A DNA stretch of 64,000 bases from RPQJ01 sp963793675 (GCA_963793675.1 CAWCBA010000010.1:372001-436000), one strand, 5' to 3'. Positions 39,870 through 48,909 are shown, counted from the first letter of the stretch. Numbers and translations: made by a program. Notes: a model not told the origin generated them from the sequence alone.

Positions 39870-39875
39870 TACCAT
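39870..39875 (+). promoter_or_regulatory. Candidate -10 box of the patatin-barrel gene
   Basis: TACCAT within TTTGCTACCATCG, identical to the 13-mer before aguA. Predicted start about 39882, giving a 17-base leader with a CTGGAG ribosome-binding sequence before ATG 39899. Confidence 0.4.
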
Positions 39876-39898
39876 CGCCGCACCTCCTGGAGCTGGCA

Positions 39899-42226
39899 AT
39901 GCGAATCCCATTCGTGCCCCGCCGCTTGCGCGCACCCCGACTGCAATCTCCGTCCGGTTCGACGTGGGCGCGGCGAGCGCTGCTGGCCTGCGCCGGCGTC
40001 GCCTGCATGGCTCATGGCCTGCCGGCGCCGGCGGCTGCGGCCGAGAGTACCGTACAGGACGCGCCGACTCAGCCTGCATCCGGGCCGGCGCGACCCCGCA
40101 TCGGGCTGGTGTTGAGCGGTGGCGGCGCGCGCGGAGCGGCGCACGTCGGCGTGATCCGCATGCTCGAGCAGATGCACGTGCCGATCGACGCGATCGCGGG
40201 CACGAGCATGGGCGCCGTCGTGGGCGGGCTCTATGCCGCGGGACTCAGCGGCGATGAAATCGAGCGTGTGTTCCGCGAACTCGACTGGCAGGAAGTGATC
40301 CGTGACCGCGCGCCACGCCGCGACCGCGCCTATCGTCGCAAGCAGGACGATCGCAACATCCTCGCCAAAGGCGCGCTCGGCGTGAACGCGAGCGACGGCA
40401 TCGTGCTGCCGCTCGGCCTGGTGCAGGGCCACAAGATCACGCAGGTGCTGCGCGATGCCACGATCCGTGTCGCCGACGTGCAGGACTTCGACCAGTTGCC
40501 GACGCCTTTCCGCGCGCTCGCGACCGATCTCGAGACGGGCGAGGCCGTCGTCATGGGCGATGGCGACCTGGTGACCGTCCTGCGCGCAAGCATGTCGGCC
40601 CCGGGCGTGCTCACGCCGGTCGAGATGAACGGCCGGCTGCTGGTGGATGGCGGCCTCGTCGACAACCTGCCCGTGGAGCTCGCGCAGAGCATGGGTGTCG
40701 ACCGGCTCATCGTCGTCGACGTGAGTTTTCCGCTGGCGAAGCGGGACGGACTGGGTTCGGCTTTCGACATCACGAACCAGATGGTCGGCATCATGGTCCG
40801 GCGCGGCACGCTCGAATCCAAGAAGCATCTGCGGCCGGGTGACGTGCTGCTCGAACCCGACCTCGGCGCGATGACCGCGATCGATTTCGGCCGCATGCCA
40901 CAAGTGATGGCACAGGGGAAAACGGCTGCCCTCGAGCAGGCCCCTGCGCTCGCCGCGCTGTCATTGCCCGCCGCCGACTACGAGCGGTACGTCGCGGGCC
41001 GCGCTCGTCCCGCGGAGCCCGTCGTGCAGGTCGCGTTCGTGCGACCGGATGCCCAGTCGCAGCAAGAGGCGAAGCGGGTCGAGGCCGTCTTCGGCGACCT
41101 GGCTGGCAAGCCGCTCGGCCAGTTGGAACTGCAGGCGCGTCTGGCCTCCCAGTATCGCCTCGACGATTTCGAAGCCGTCGATTACCGGATCGTGCGCGAG
41201 GGCGAGGGCGAGCGAGGGCTGGAGATCGACTTGCGCCGCAAGTCCTGGGGCCCGGCGTTCCTGCGGCTCGGCGTAGGCGTGGAAAACGATTACGAAGGCG
41301 GCGCTACGGCGAATGCGGCGGCGCAGCTGCGCATGACGCGGCTCAATGCGCTCGACGCCGAGTGGATCATCGACGGCCAGATCGGCGAGGAGCCGAAGCT
41401 GCTGACCGAGTTCTACCAGCCATTGTCCCTGCGCCGGCCGTACTTCATCGCGCCGGCGTTCCGTTACGAGAATGTCACGCTGCAGATCGTCGACGACAAA
41501 GGGCAGCGGCTCGCGCGTTATCGCACCCGCGACACCGAGGTGTCGCTGGCGGTGGGCGCAGAGCTGTCGAACTGGGGCGAAGTGCGCGTGGGTGTGCGAC
41601 GCGGCGACGGCAGCAGCCACGCGATGATCGGCGATCCAGGGCTGCCGAACGCCGAGTTCGATCTCGGCGGTGCCTTCGTGAATTTCGGTTACGATCGGCT
41701 CGACAGCGGCTATTTCCCGAAGCAAGGCCAGGCGTTCCGCGCGAGCTGGCTCGCGGATCGCGAGTCGCTCGGCGCCACGCGGGATGCGGATATCCTGCGC
41801 GCGTCGTGGCAACTGGCGCGCAGTCGCGGCCGCTACAGCGTGGTGTGGTCGATGGACGGCGGCTCGGCTCTCGACGACCGGGTCGTCTCGCCGCAGGAAC
41901 TCTTCACGCTCGGCGGCCTGTTCGATCTGTCCGGGCTCACGCCCGACGCAAAAATCGGCACCCAGTACGGCATCGCACGCGCGATCGTTTACCGCCGCAT
42001 CAGCCGGGGCGGCACGGGTTTCTTCGAGTTCCCGGCCTACATCGGCTTTTCGGTGGAAGCAGGGAACGTGTGGGCGACTCGTGACGACGTGGACTGGGGC
42101 GACCTGGAGTCGGGTGGCAGCCTGTTCCTGGGTGCCGAGAGTCCGTTTGGCCCCGTCTACCTGGCCGCGGGCCTGGCGAGCGGGGGAAAGCGGGCCTTTT
42201 ACCTCTACCTCGGCAAGACCTTCTGA
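39899..42226 (+). CDS. Patatin-like phospholipase with POTRA and barrel (PlpD-like, type Vd)
   Basis: 775 residues: signal region (RRALLACAGVACMAHGLPAPAAA), a patatin lipase with oxyanion motif GGGARGAAHVG, catalytic Ser in GTSMG and Asp in DGG, a POTRA-like segment (VVQVAFVRPDAQSQQEAKR) and an Omp85-type 16-strand barrel (DILRASWQLARSRGRYSVVWS, ending FYLYLGKTF). This is the layout of PlpD from Pseudomonas, a lipase carried to the surface by its own barrel. ATG 39899 is chosen over 39746 because the extra N-terminus lies in the promoter of the divergent receptor. Substrate: glycerophospholipids, by family. Confidence 0.88.
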   Translation: MRIPFVPRRLRAPRLQSPSGSTWARRALLACAGVACMAHGLPAPAAAAESTVQDAPTQPASGPARPRIGLVLSGGGARGAAHVGVIRMLEQMHVPIDAIAGTSMGAVVGGLYAAGLSGDEIERVFRELDWQEVIRDRAPRRDRAYRRKQDDRNILAKGALGVNASDGIVLPLGLVQGHKITQVLRDATIRVADVQDFDQLPTPFRALATDLETGEAVVMGDGDLVTVLRASMSAPGVLTPVEMNGRLLVDGGLVDNLPVELAQSMGVDRLIVVDVSFPLAKRDGLGSAFDITNQMVGIMVRRGTLESKKHLRPGDVLLEPDLGAMTAIDFGRMPQVMAQGKTAALEQAPALAALSLPAADYERYVAGRARPAEPVVQVAFVRPDAQSQQEAKRVEAVFGDLAGKPLGQLELQARLASQYRLDDFEAVDYRIVREGEGERGLEIDLRRKSWGPAFLRLGVGVENDYEGGATANAAAQLRMTRLNALDAEWIIDGQIGEEPKLLTEFYQPLSLRRPYFIAPAFRYENVTLQIVDDKGQRLARYRTRDTEVSLAVGAELSNWGEVRVGVRRGDGSSHAMIGDPGLPNAEFDLGGAFVNFGYDRLDSGYFPKQGQAFRASWLADRESLGATRDADILRASWQLARSRGRYSVVWSMDGGSALDDRVVSPQELFTLGGLFDLSGLTPDAKIGTQYGIARAIVYRRISRGGTGFFEFPAYIGFSVEAGNVWATRDDVDWGDLESGGSLFLGAESPFGPVYLAAGLASGGKRAFYLYLGKTF

Positions 42227-42255
42227 GCCGTCCGGCGGGGCGCATCCGGAAAGGC

Positions 42256-42261
42256 TAAAAT
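42256..42261 (+). promoter_or_regulatory. Candidate -10 box of the small ORF at 42285
   Basis: TAAAAT preceded by GGC (extended form) with a predicted start at about 42268. A GGAGAG ribosome-binding site is present six bases before ATG 42285. Confidence 0.35.
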
Positions 42262-42284
42262 GCAGGCCTTCCCGGAGAGTGCCC

Positions 42285-42527
42285 ATGGCCATCGCCAACG
42301 AACAGAACCTGCGCCAGCCGCTGCCCGAGTCGCGCCCCTACGGCCTGCGCGTGACCGCGCGCCGCAATGACCCGTTCCGTCATCTCGTGGGCGACGACTG
42401 GCAGAAGGAACACTGGTTCGCAACCCGTGCAGAGCGTGACGCCGCCCTGGTGCAGATGAGTGGCCGGTATGTGTATTTCCGTCCCGGTGACACGCCCACG
42501 CTCGAATTCGAGAAAGTCGACCGCTGA
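42285..42527 (+). CDS. Small conserved-looking protein, unknown
   Basis: 80 residues, cytoplasmic, no signal or membrane segment: MAIANEQNLRQPLPESRPYG, LRVTARRNDPFRHLVGDDW, HWFATRAERDAALVQMSGRYVYFRPGD. The aromatic and charged pattern suggests a folded domain. The frame is open far upstream inside the patatin-barrel gene, but ATG 42285 has both a ribosome-binding site and a -10 box in front, so I use it. Own transcript likely. I do not recognise the family. Confidence 0.6.
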   Translation: MAIANEQNLRQPLPESRPYGLRVTARRNDPFRHLVGDDWQKEHWFATRAERDAALVQMSGRYVYFRPGDTPTLEFEKVDR

Positions 42528-42554
42528 ACATCGACTGATCGCCGTGGCGGCCTC

Positions 42555-43240
42555 TCAGTGCCCGCGGTCGCCGGCCCCTTCGCGGTCTGACCAGCCGAGC
42601 AGCCCGCGCGTCACCCACCGATAGACGGGTTTGCCTGTGCGCATCCAGATTGCGGCCGGCCATGAGCGGCGCGCAAGGATGGCGCGTTGCCGCGCCGTCA
42701 GTCGCTCCGGGCAATACGTGCGTTTGTGCTTCAGCAGGTGCCGCAAGTCGTCGTAGGCGAGCGCGCGGAAACGCCAGCCGCGGTAGCGCGGACGCATCGC
42801 GAGTTGAAAGTCCACGATGGCAGGGGAACCGTCGGGCGTGACGAGCCAGTTCGGTTCCTTGGCCAGGTCGTTGTGCACGACACCGGCCGCGTGCAGGCGC
42901 CGGATCAGCCGCAGGGCTGCGCGGTAATACGCGGGATCGCGTGGCTGGACTCGCTGCATCGACTGGCCGTCGAGCCAGGAGCGCCGCAGGCGATGGCCAT
43001 CCCACTGCAGCAGTCGTGGAATGCCCGGCACCTGCTGCAGCCCCGCGAGTGCGTGCGCTTCGCGCGCCGCGAGTCGTCGCGCCGCAAGCCGCAGCCACCA
43101 GCGCGCGTCCTGCGTGTTGCGCTCGATGCAGGCGAGACCCGCGCTGGAACCGAGCGCAGGCAGTCGACACGACAGACGGAACCGAGCAGATCACGCTTCA
43201 GCACGGTCCGCGACGTGGCCTCGATCACGGCAGGCGCCAC
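42555..43240 (-). CDS. RIO/LPS-kinase-like protein (frameshift near 43165)
   Basis: About 228 residues. The kinase core is visible: VVHNDLAKEPNWL (catalytic Asp and metal Asn) and AIVDFQLAM (metal Asp, DFQ for DFG), with CIERNTQDARWWLRLAARRL upstream and LKHKRTYCPERLT downstream. Protein or lipid-sugar kinase; which one is open. GTG 43240 overlaps the end of the methyltransferase gene by 16 bases, so the two are coupled. The break near 43165 (RSVPA to GLACIERN) needs one base added. Confidence 0.6.
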
Positions 43241-43827
43241 CAGGGGGTGATGGCTCCGGCGTGCTGCAGCAGGTGCGCCACCTGCATGAGCGCGAGCGCA
43301 AGCAGCAGGCTGCCGGCATCGACGACGGCTTTCCAGGCTACGCGCGGCTGGATTTCCAGCAACTCGGGTACGGAATAGCGCGACCAGTCCGGCACCAGCG
43401 CCGGAACCTGTTCACGGTAGCGGCGAGCCGCTGCGCCGTGCGTGCTCTCGAGCAGCGCGTCCTCGGCCCGCATGGCGCCCGCATGCAACACGGCGGCGAT
43501 GGCAACGAGCGCCAGCAGCAGTACGACGCTGCGCGTGGCGAGGCCGAGTCCGAGCATCCCGATCAGCGACAGCAGGTACAGCGGATGCCGGCAGGCGGCG
43601 TAGGGCCCGACCTGGACCAGTATCGCGTCCTTGCGGCCGGCGATGAACAGCGAGGTCCAGAAGCGGCCCAGGGCCGCGATCGCGACCAGCACCAACCCGA
43701 GCACTCCCACCAGGTCGCCGGCGAGACCCGTAAAACTGGGTCGCTCGGTGAGCGCGACCACGAAGATGCAGGCAACGACGGCCAGGGCCATCAGGCGCAC
43801 TCGCGGTGTGCTGCGGGAGCTTGTCAT
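43225..43827 (-). CDS. Isoprenylcysteine-methyltransferase-like membrane protein
   Basis: 200 residues, about five membrane helices (LMALAVVACIFVVALT, LVGVLGLVLVAIAAL, LYLLSLIGMLGLGLA, VVLLLALVAIAAVL, LLLALALMQVAHLLQHA) and the ICMT/PEMT signature GPYAACRHPLYLLSLIG with RPYxxxRHP-like residues and a C-terminal RYREQVPALVPDW. A SAM-dependent methyltransferase of membrane substrates by family. ATG 43827 is used; GTG 43842 is possible; neither has a strong ribosome-binding site. Operonic with the kinase-like gene. Confidence 0.75.
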   Translation of the reverse strand: MTSSRSTPRVRLMALAVVACIFVVALTERPSFTGLAGDLVGVLGLVLVAIAALGRFWTSLFIAGRKDAILVQVGPYAACRHPLYLLSLIGMLGLGLATRSVVLLLALVAIAAVLHAGAMRAEDALLESTHGAAARRYREQVPALVPDWSRYSVPELLEIQPRVAWKAVVDAGSLLLALALMQVAHLLQHAGAITPWWRLP

Positions 43828-43871
43828 GGGGTCGGGTTGCACGTGGCCATGCAGGCATTCTAGCTGCCGGT

Positions 43872-43877
43872 TAAAGT
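43872..43877 (+). promoter_or_regulatory. Candidate -10 box, leaderless start of marC
   Basis: TAAAGT ends six bases before the ATG at 43884, the same arrangement as at 2795, 5114 and 63943. No clear -35. Confidence 0.4.
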
Positions 43878-43883
43878 GCGCGG

Positions 43884-44576
43884 ATGAACTGGGTTGGTCT
43901 CTATTTCAGCTCGCTGGCGGCCGCGCTGCTGGCGATCCTGCCAATCGTGAATCCGTTCGGCGCGGTGCCGCTGGTGATGTCGGCGTCCGGGCACCTGCCC
44001 GAACAGGAACGCCTGCGGCAGATCCGGCGTGCCTGCGTCTACACGTTCTTCCTCATGTCGGGCTTTCTCGTGGCGGGCGGCCTGGTCATGAATTTCTTCG
44101 GCATTTCGCTGCCGGGCATGCGCATCGCCGGCGGCCTGATCGTCGCGTTCCTCGGCTTCCAGATGCTGTTTCCGAACCCGATTTCGGACAAGGAAGCGAT
44201 GACCAAGGCGGCCGGTGAGAAATACGACATCGCCTTCACTCCGCTCGCCATGCCGGGCCTCAGCGGCCCCGGGTCGTTCGCCGTGGTCATGAGCCTGTCG
44301 TCGCAAGCGGCCGCGCAGAAAGGCTGGCTCAGCATCGTCGACTTCGTCGGCGTGCTGACGGCGATCTTCCTGACGGCGATGCTCAGCTGGTTCGTGCTGC
44401 GGGGCGCGGAGCGCGTCAATCGCCTGCTCGGCGCCACGGGCATGGTCGCGCTCACGCGTCTGACCGGTTTCCTGATGATTTCCATCGGCGTGCAGTTCCT
44501 CATCAACGGCATCAGCATGATCCTGAGCGACCCCGCGTTCTGGGCAGGCCTGGCCGAGGCGATGCGCGTCCACTGA
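43884..44576 (+). CDS. marC: MarC-family membrane protein
   Basis: 230 residues, six predicted membrane segments. N-terminal AALLAILPIVNPFGAVPLVM is the family signature (P-I-x-NP-G), followed by ACVYTFFLMSGFLVAGGLVM, GGLIVAFLGFQMLF, TPLAMPGLSGPGSFAVVM and LTGFLMISIGVQFLINGI. MarC proteins were once thought to affect multidrug resistance, later disputed; transport substrate is unknown. The MsrA gene follows 12 bases later and may share the transcript. Confidence 0.9.
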   Translation: MNWVGLYFSSLAAALLAILPIVNPFGAVPLVMSASGHLPEQERLRQIRRACVYTFFLMSGFLVAGGLVMNFFGISLPGMRIAGGLIVAFLGFQMLFPNPISDKEAMTKAAGEKYDIAFTPLAMPGLSGPGSFAVVMSLSSQAAAQKGWLSIVDFVGVLTAIFLTAMLSWFVLRGAERVNRLLGATGMVALTRLTGFLMISIGVQFLINGISMILSDPAFWAGLAEAMRVH

Positions 44577-44588
44577 CGAGGGTCCACG

Positions 44589-45248
44589 ATGTTTTCACTC
44601 CGCAAGAAGAAGCTCGACCTGCCAGCGGCCGACGAAGCGCTGCCGGGACGGGCACAGAAGCTGTCGGTGCCCGCACGCCATTTCGTGAATGGCAACCGCC
44701 TCGAGGCGCCTTTCCCCGCCGGCATGCAGTTGGCGATGTTCGGGCTGGGCTGTTTCTGGGGCGCGGAACGCAAGTTCTGGACGACTCCCGGCGTGTACAG
44801 CACACAGGTCGGTTACGCCGGTGGGATCACGCCGAATCCCACGTACGAGGAAGTGTGCACCGGTTACACCGGTCACAACGAGGTCGTGCGCGTCGTGTTC
44901 GATCCGCAGGCGACTTCGTACGAAGAGCTGCTGCGCGTGTTCTGGGAATCGCACGACCCGACGCAGGGCATGCGCCAGGGTGGCGACGTCGGCACCCAGT
45001 ACCGCTCGGGTATCTACGTTTATGACGGTGCGCAGCGCGCTGCCGCGGAACGGGCGGCTGCGGCGTACGGCGAGAAGCTGGAGGCGGCGGGCTATCCCGC
45101 GATCACGACCGAAATCCGCGAGGTGCCGGAGTTCTACTTTGCCGAGGACTACCACCAGCAGTACCTGGCGAAGAATCCGGACGGGTACTGCGGGATCGGC
45201 GGGACTGGCGTGTCGTGCCCGATCGGATCGGGAGTGACTGCCCGGTAA
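44589..45248 (+). CDS. msrA: Peptide-methionine (S)-S-oxide reductase
   Basis: Repairs oxidised methionine with thioredoxin. 219 residues. Catalytic Cys in MFGLGCFWGAERKFW at about residue 55, YAGGITPNPTYEEVCTGYTGHNE, and the tail NPDGYCGIGGTGVSCP with the recycling cysteines. The 40-residue N-terminal extension (LRKKKLDLPAADEAL) carries no signal, so the enzyme is cytoplasmic. Full length for the longer MsrA type. Confidence 0.95.
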   Translation: MFSLRKKKLDLPAADEALPGRAQKLSVPARHFVNGNRLEAPFPAGMQLAMFGLGCFWGAERKFWTTPGVYSTQVGYAGGITPNPTYEEVCTGYTGHNEVVRVVFDPQATSYEELLRVFWESHDPTQGMRQGGDVGTQYRSGIYVYDGAQRAAAERAAAAYGEKLEAAGYPAITTEIREVPEFYFAEDYHQQYLAKNPDGYCGIGGTGVSCPIGSGVTAR

Positions 45249-45272
45249 GTCGTCGTTCCTGGCGCCGCGCTC

Positions 45273-45302
45273 GCGTTCCGGGTCGGCCGCGGCGCGGAAC
45301 GC
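45273..45302. terminator. Hairpin between convergent msrA and SYLF genes
   Basis: GCGTTCCG (45273-45280) and CGGAACGC (45295-45302) pair perfectly over eight bases around a 14-base GC-rich loop. Position between two convergent stops suggests a two-way terminator; there is no U-run. Confidence 0.4.
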
Positions 45303-45332
45303 CACCGAACCGCGTGTCTGCTCAGTCCAACG

Positions 45333-46154
45333 TCAGTCCGAAGGCGGCGGCGCACCCGGACTCGTATCTTCCATCGGATAGGTCCTGGCGGGTTCGTCGG
45401 CCGGCGCGGGCAATGGGGTGACGGCTGGTGCCGGGCTGACCGCGGGTGCGGTATTCGAGGCAGGCGCATTCGTCGCGCGCGTCAGCGCGGCGGTGAATTC
45501 CTGCGCAGCCGGCGGTACGTTCTCCACCTCGCCCTTGAGGATCTGCGACGCCAGCACGCCCGAGATGCCATACGCCGATTCGTTCGCGCCCTTGTCGATC
45601 GCGATGACGGTGCCGTCGAGCGCGACGCCGGCGAACAGGCCCGAGTTGCGCGAGTAGGAGAGTACCTGCGCACTGAAGGTGGCGTCCGTCGCCGCCGAGG
45701 AGGAGCGGCCGAGCGGTCCGGCTGCGACGCTGGCGTCGGCGCCGAGCGTCACTTTGCCGTCGGCGATGCCTTCGACGCTCTCGCGGGACATCAGCACCAG
45801 GATGACGTCGGTCGACTGCACGCCGAACTGGAAGCCAAAATTCACGCCGCCCAGGGTCACGAACGCCGGGGGGCTCCACGTGCCGTCCGGGTTGCGCACG
45901 GACATGACGCCCTTGCCACCGCGCCCGCCCAGCGTGAGGGCCACCTTGACCACGCCTGGCACGACGACCACGCCGTACGCGCGTTCGAGCAGCCAGCTGG
46001 GGATGCTCTGTTCGGTGAGGTCGGAGAAGGCTTCGAAAACCCGCTGCGAATGCAGCAGTCTCTTGTCCGTCTTGGAGTCCGCCTGTGCCTGCGCGGGCAG
46101 GACCAGGGTGGCTGCCAGCAACAGCGACAGGCAGGTGGCGACGATTCTCTTCAT
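45333..46154 (-). CDS. Lipid-binding SYLF-domain protein (Ysc84-like)
   Basis: 273 residues: signal peptide (LSLLLAATLVLPAQAQA), helix SQRVFEAFSDLTEQSIPSWLLERAYGVVVVPGVVK, and SYLF core with RGGKGVMSVRNPDGTWSPPAFV, GGVNFGFQFGVQSTDVILVLMS and SYSRNSGLFAGVALDG. SYLF proteins bind phosphoinositides or other lipids in eukaryotes; bacterial ones are periplasmic and uncharacterised. The Pro/Ala-rich C-tail (PAVSPAPAVTPLPAPADEPA) is low complexity. Confidence 0.85.
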   Translation of the reverse strand: MKRIVATCLSLLLAATLVLPAQAQADSKTDKRLLHSQRVFEAFSDLTEQSIPSWLLERAYGVVVVPGVVKVALTLGGRGGKGVMSVRNPDGTWSPPAFVTLGGVNFGFQFGVQSTDVILVLMSRESVEGIADGKVTLGADASVAAGPLGRSSSAATDATFSAQVLSYSRNSGLFAGVALDGTVIAIDKGANESAYGISGVLASQILKGEVENVPPAAQEFTAALTRATNAPASNTAPAVSPAPAVTPLPAPADEPARTYPMEDTSPGAPPPSD

Positions 46155-46289
46155 GGTGGCCTGGGTAATGTGCAAGGTGATGATTCCCGTGACTTTAACA
46201 GAATGTGCCCGCGGATCGTCCGCGCGGGTGGGCGCGGCCTTGTGCGGCAGGATAAGCTTGGCCCAGGGGGCACTCCGCGCCGGAAAAGA

Positions 46290-47096
46290 ATGAAGACGCT
46301 TCGCCCTTTGCTCGGCCTGGCCCAGGTCTGCCTGGGCGCGACCGTCGTGGCCTGCGCGTCGCTTGCAGGTCAGGACCTTGGTCGCGCGGCGCCGACAGAA
46401 GTTCCCGCGGAAGCCGCGCCCGACGTCGCCGCGACGGACCGCGAGTTCGCGCAGATGGCGCTCGAATCCGGAACGAGTGCGGCCTACGACCGGTTCCTTG
46501 CCGACGATGCGGTGATGTTCCGGCCCTTGCCCGTGCGCGCCCGGGAATGGCTGGTCACGCACGAGCCGGCCACCGGCCGCCTCGAGTGGGCCCCGGCGCT
46601 GGCAGAGACGGCCTGCGATTCAAGTCTCGCCGTGACGCTCGGCACCTGGAGTTACACCGCGCAGGACAGCAAGGTCGCAGACACTGGCCAATACCTTACG
46701 GTCTGGCGTCGTACCGATGCCGGCGAGTGGCAGATCGTGCTGGATCAGGCGATCGATGCGCCGTCGATGCCTGCAGCCGCGTCGCCCGCGGGCGGTGCCT
46801 GCGACCAGACGACGCCGACGACCAGGGAATTGCTCGCGGCCGAGCGCGACCGGAACTCCGGCCTGCACAAGCTGGGCCTGACGGATTCATCGGACATCGA
46901 CGTCAACGCGGTTACGGTCGGTTCCGTGACGGGCTCCGCCAGTGCGGACCTGGCGGTCACTTACGGCGAACTGCTGGACCAGCCGGCGGCTCACGGGAGC
47001 GAGCCGCTGGTGCGTGCAGTGTACGTGCGGGTCTGGCAGCGTGAGGGCCGTTCGTGGCGTGTGCTGCACGATTACGCCACGTCCGCCACACCCTGA
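46290..47096 (+). CDS. NTF2-like (DUF4440-type) lipoprotein
   Basis: 268 residues from ATG 46290. LGLAQVCLGATVVACASL is a lipoprotein signal. Two halves each resemble the NTF2-like fold: DREFAQMALESGTSAAYDRFLADDAVMF to LTVWRRTDAGEWQIVLDQ, and AVTVGSVTGSASADLAVTYGEL to YVRVWQREGRSWRVLHDY, pointing to an internal duplication. In DUF4440 members the cavity may bind a small ligand, but no catalytic set is evident. No operon partner in view. Confidence 0.75.
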   Translation: MKTLRPLLGLAQVCLGATVVACASLAGQDLGRAAPTEVPAEAAPDVAATDREFAQMALESGTSAAYDRFLADDAVMFRPLPVRAREWLVTHEPATGRLEWAPALAETACDSSLAVTLGTWSYTAQDSKVADTGQYLTVWRRTDAGEWQIVLDQAIDAPSMPAAASPAGGACDQTTPTTRELLAAERDRNSGLHKLGLTDSSDIDVNAVTVGSVTGSASADLAVTYGELLDQPAAHGSEPLVRAVYVRVWQREGRSWRVLHDYATSATP

Positions 47097-47145
47097 GCGC
47101 TACTGGCCTGCCGGGTCCGTCGATTCAAGCGTTCGTCAGGCGCAG

Positions 47146-48342
47146 TCAGGCCGCGCCTTTGGCGCGCAGGTCCAGGATCGCTGCTTCGTCGTATCCGAGT
47201 TCACGCAAGACGGTCTCGGTGTGCTCGCCGAGTTGCGGCGCACGCTGACTCGGCAGTCGCTCGCCATCGAGCTTGATCGGGTTGGCGAGCACGCGGTAAC
47301 CCGCCTGTGCCGGGTGCGGCAGGTCTTTCACCATGCCGATGTCGCGCAGGTAGGGGTTGTCGAGTGCCTGCGGCAGGTCGTAGACCGGAGCAGCGGGCAG
47401 CACGCCCTGCAGTTTCCTGAGCCAGTCGGCGGTTGTCGCAGTCGAGAACGCTTCATCGAGCACGGCCGTCAACGCATCACGGTTCGCGCGTCGCGCTTCG
47501 ACCGTCGCGTAGTCAGCGTGCGTGCCGAGTTCGGGGCGCTCGAGCGTCCGGACGAGTTCGCTCCAGAACTTCTGTGTCATGCACATGATGAAGATCCAGC
47601 CGTCGCTCGTGCGCTGCAGTTGCACTGGCACGGTCGAGGGATGTGCGCTGCGTGGCAGGCGCTCGGTACGGTAGCCGGAGTTCAGGTACCACGCGCCTGG
47701 ATAGGTGAGCTGGTGCAGCGCGACGTCGAACAGGGAGACGTCGATGTCGTGGCCGCGGCCGCCTTTCAGCACGCCGACCAGCGACGACAGGATCGCTACC
47801 GCCGTGGTGATGCCGGTCATGTAGTCGACGATCGAGAGGCCCATCCGCGCGGGCGGCGAGCCCGGCTCGCCGCTCAGGTGCAGGTAGCCGGCCTCGGCCT
47901 GCATCAGGTAGTCGTAACCGGGCCAGCCCTTGCGCTCGTTGTCGCGCCCATAGGCCGAAAGGTGCGCGCAGAGCACGCGCGCGTTGAGCGGGCCCAGGGC
48001 CGCGTAATCGAGACCGAGCTTCCCTGGCTGGTCGCCGCGCAGGTTGTTCAGCACGACGTCCGCCGTGCGCACGAGCCGGTGGAACGCTTCGCGCCCGGCT
48101 GCGTGCTTCAGGTTCAGCGTCACGCTCTTCTTGTTGAGGTTGAACGCCTGGAAGAACTGGCTGTCGTGCTCGCCGAGGAAGAACGGGCCCATCGAGCGCG
48201 TCGCATCGCCGCCCTGGGCGCGGTTTTCGATCTTGATGACTTCTGCGCCGAGGTCGGCGAGGTACATCGAGCCGAACGGACCCGCGCCGAAGTTCTCGAA
48301 CGTCAGGACACGAAGGCCGGTGAGGGGCAGCGCAGGCAGCAT
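47146..48342 (-). CDS. CaiB/BaiF-type CoA-transferase (family III)
   Basis: 398 residues. GLRVLTFENFGAGPFGSMYLADLGAEVIKIENR is the family III N-terminus, KKSVTLNLKHAAGREAFHRLV and ADVVLNNLRGDQPGKLGLDYAAL carry the CoA fold, and SLFDVALHQLTYPG lies in the usual place. The catalytic residue in relatives is an Asp in the GYDYLMQAEAGYLHLSG area (here E/A, D nearby). Transfers CoA between acids such as carnitine, formate/oxalate or acyl groups; substrate unknown. Lies nine bases after the GNAT gene. Confidence 0.9.
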   Translation of the reverse strand: MLPALPLTGLRVLTFENFGAGPFGSMYLADLGAEVIKIENRAQGGDATRSMGPFFLGEHDSQFFQAFNLNKKSVTLNLKHAAGREAFHRLVRTADVVLNNLRGDQPGKLGLDYAALGPLNARVLCAHLSAYGRDNERKGWPGYDYLMQAEAGYLHLSGEPGSPPARMGLSIVDYMTGITTAVAILSSLVGVLKGGRGHDIDVSLFDVALHQLTYPGAWYLNSGYRTERLPRSAHPSTVPVQLQRTSDGWIFIMCMTQKFWSELVRTLERPELGTHADYATVEARRANRDALTAVLDEAFSTATTADWLRKLQGVLPAAPVYDLPQALDNPYLRDIGMVKDLPHPAQAGYRVLANPIKLDGERLPSQRAPQLGEHTETVLRELGYDEAAILDLRAKGAA

Positions 48343-48351
48343 CGGTGCGCG

Positions 48352-48846
48352 TCAGAGCTCGAGCTCGAAGTAGCGATCGCAGGCGAAGTGGCCCGTCGCG
48401 CCCCGCGGAGCGCAGAGCGGCCTGAAACCCGCGTCCGCATACAGGTGCTGTGCGGCATCCATGCCGGTGAGCGTCTCGAGGTAGCAACGACGGTAGCCGA
48501 GCTGGCGTGCGGTCGCGATGCAGTGCTGCAGCATGCGTCTTCCCTGGCCCTGCCCGCGCACCTCGCCGAGGAAATACATCTTGCGCAGCTCGCACACGTC
48601 GGGATCGCCACCCGCGAGCGGCGCGATGCCGGCGCCGCCCAGGACCCGGCCGTCACGCTCGAGCACGAAATAGGCCGCGCGCGGCGCGGAGTAGGCGACG
48701 CTCAGGTGCTGCACTTCAGGATCGTTGATGGCGAACCCGGGCCCGCAGGCGCCGAACTCGGGCATCACCGTGCGAATGACCTGCGCCATCGCCGCGTCGT
48801 CAGCGGCGGAGATCGGTCGGAGCACGAATGCGGTTGGGGTATGCAA
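48352..48846 (-). CDS. GNAT-family N-acetyltransferase
   Basis: 164 residues. Acetyl-CoA loop VRGQGQGRRMLQHCIATA (Q/RxxGxG), strand and helix YLETLTGMDAAQHLYADAGFRPL, and the N-terminal VLRPISAADDAAMAQVIRTV. The FRPLCAPRGATGHFACDRYFELEL tail is usual for small-molecule GNATs. Substrate unknown. First of a two-gene leftward unit with the CoA-transferase. Confidence 0.88.
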   Translation of the reverse strand: MHTPTAFVLRPISAADDAAMAQVIRTVMPEFGACGPGFAINDPEVQHLSVAYSAPRAAYFVLERDGRVLGGAGIAPLAGGDPDVCELRKMYFLGEVRGQGQGRRMLQHCIATARQLGYRRCYLETLTGMDAAQHLYADAGFRPLCAPRGATGHFACDRYFELEL

Positions 48847-48883
48847 GCGGCGCCCAGTTTAGCACCGCGCGCCCTCACCCCAA

Positions 48884-48909
48884 CCCTCTCCCACCGGCGT
48901 GGGAGAGGG
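48884..48909. terminator. REP-like perfect hairpin
   Basis: CCCTCTCCCAC-CGGC-GTGGGAGAGGG: eleven perfect pairs and a four-base loop, in the gap before the GNAT start and after the receptor stop. The flank CCCTCACCCCAACCCTCTCCC is a common repeat in proteobacterial genomes. It can act as a terminator for the receptor gene. Confidence 0.55.

Noticed and set aside
48871..48909. Mobile-element end
   Set aside because: The perfect hairpin and CCCTCACCCCAACCC flank fit a common REP-type repeat or terminator; no transposase or target duplication is nearby.
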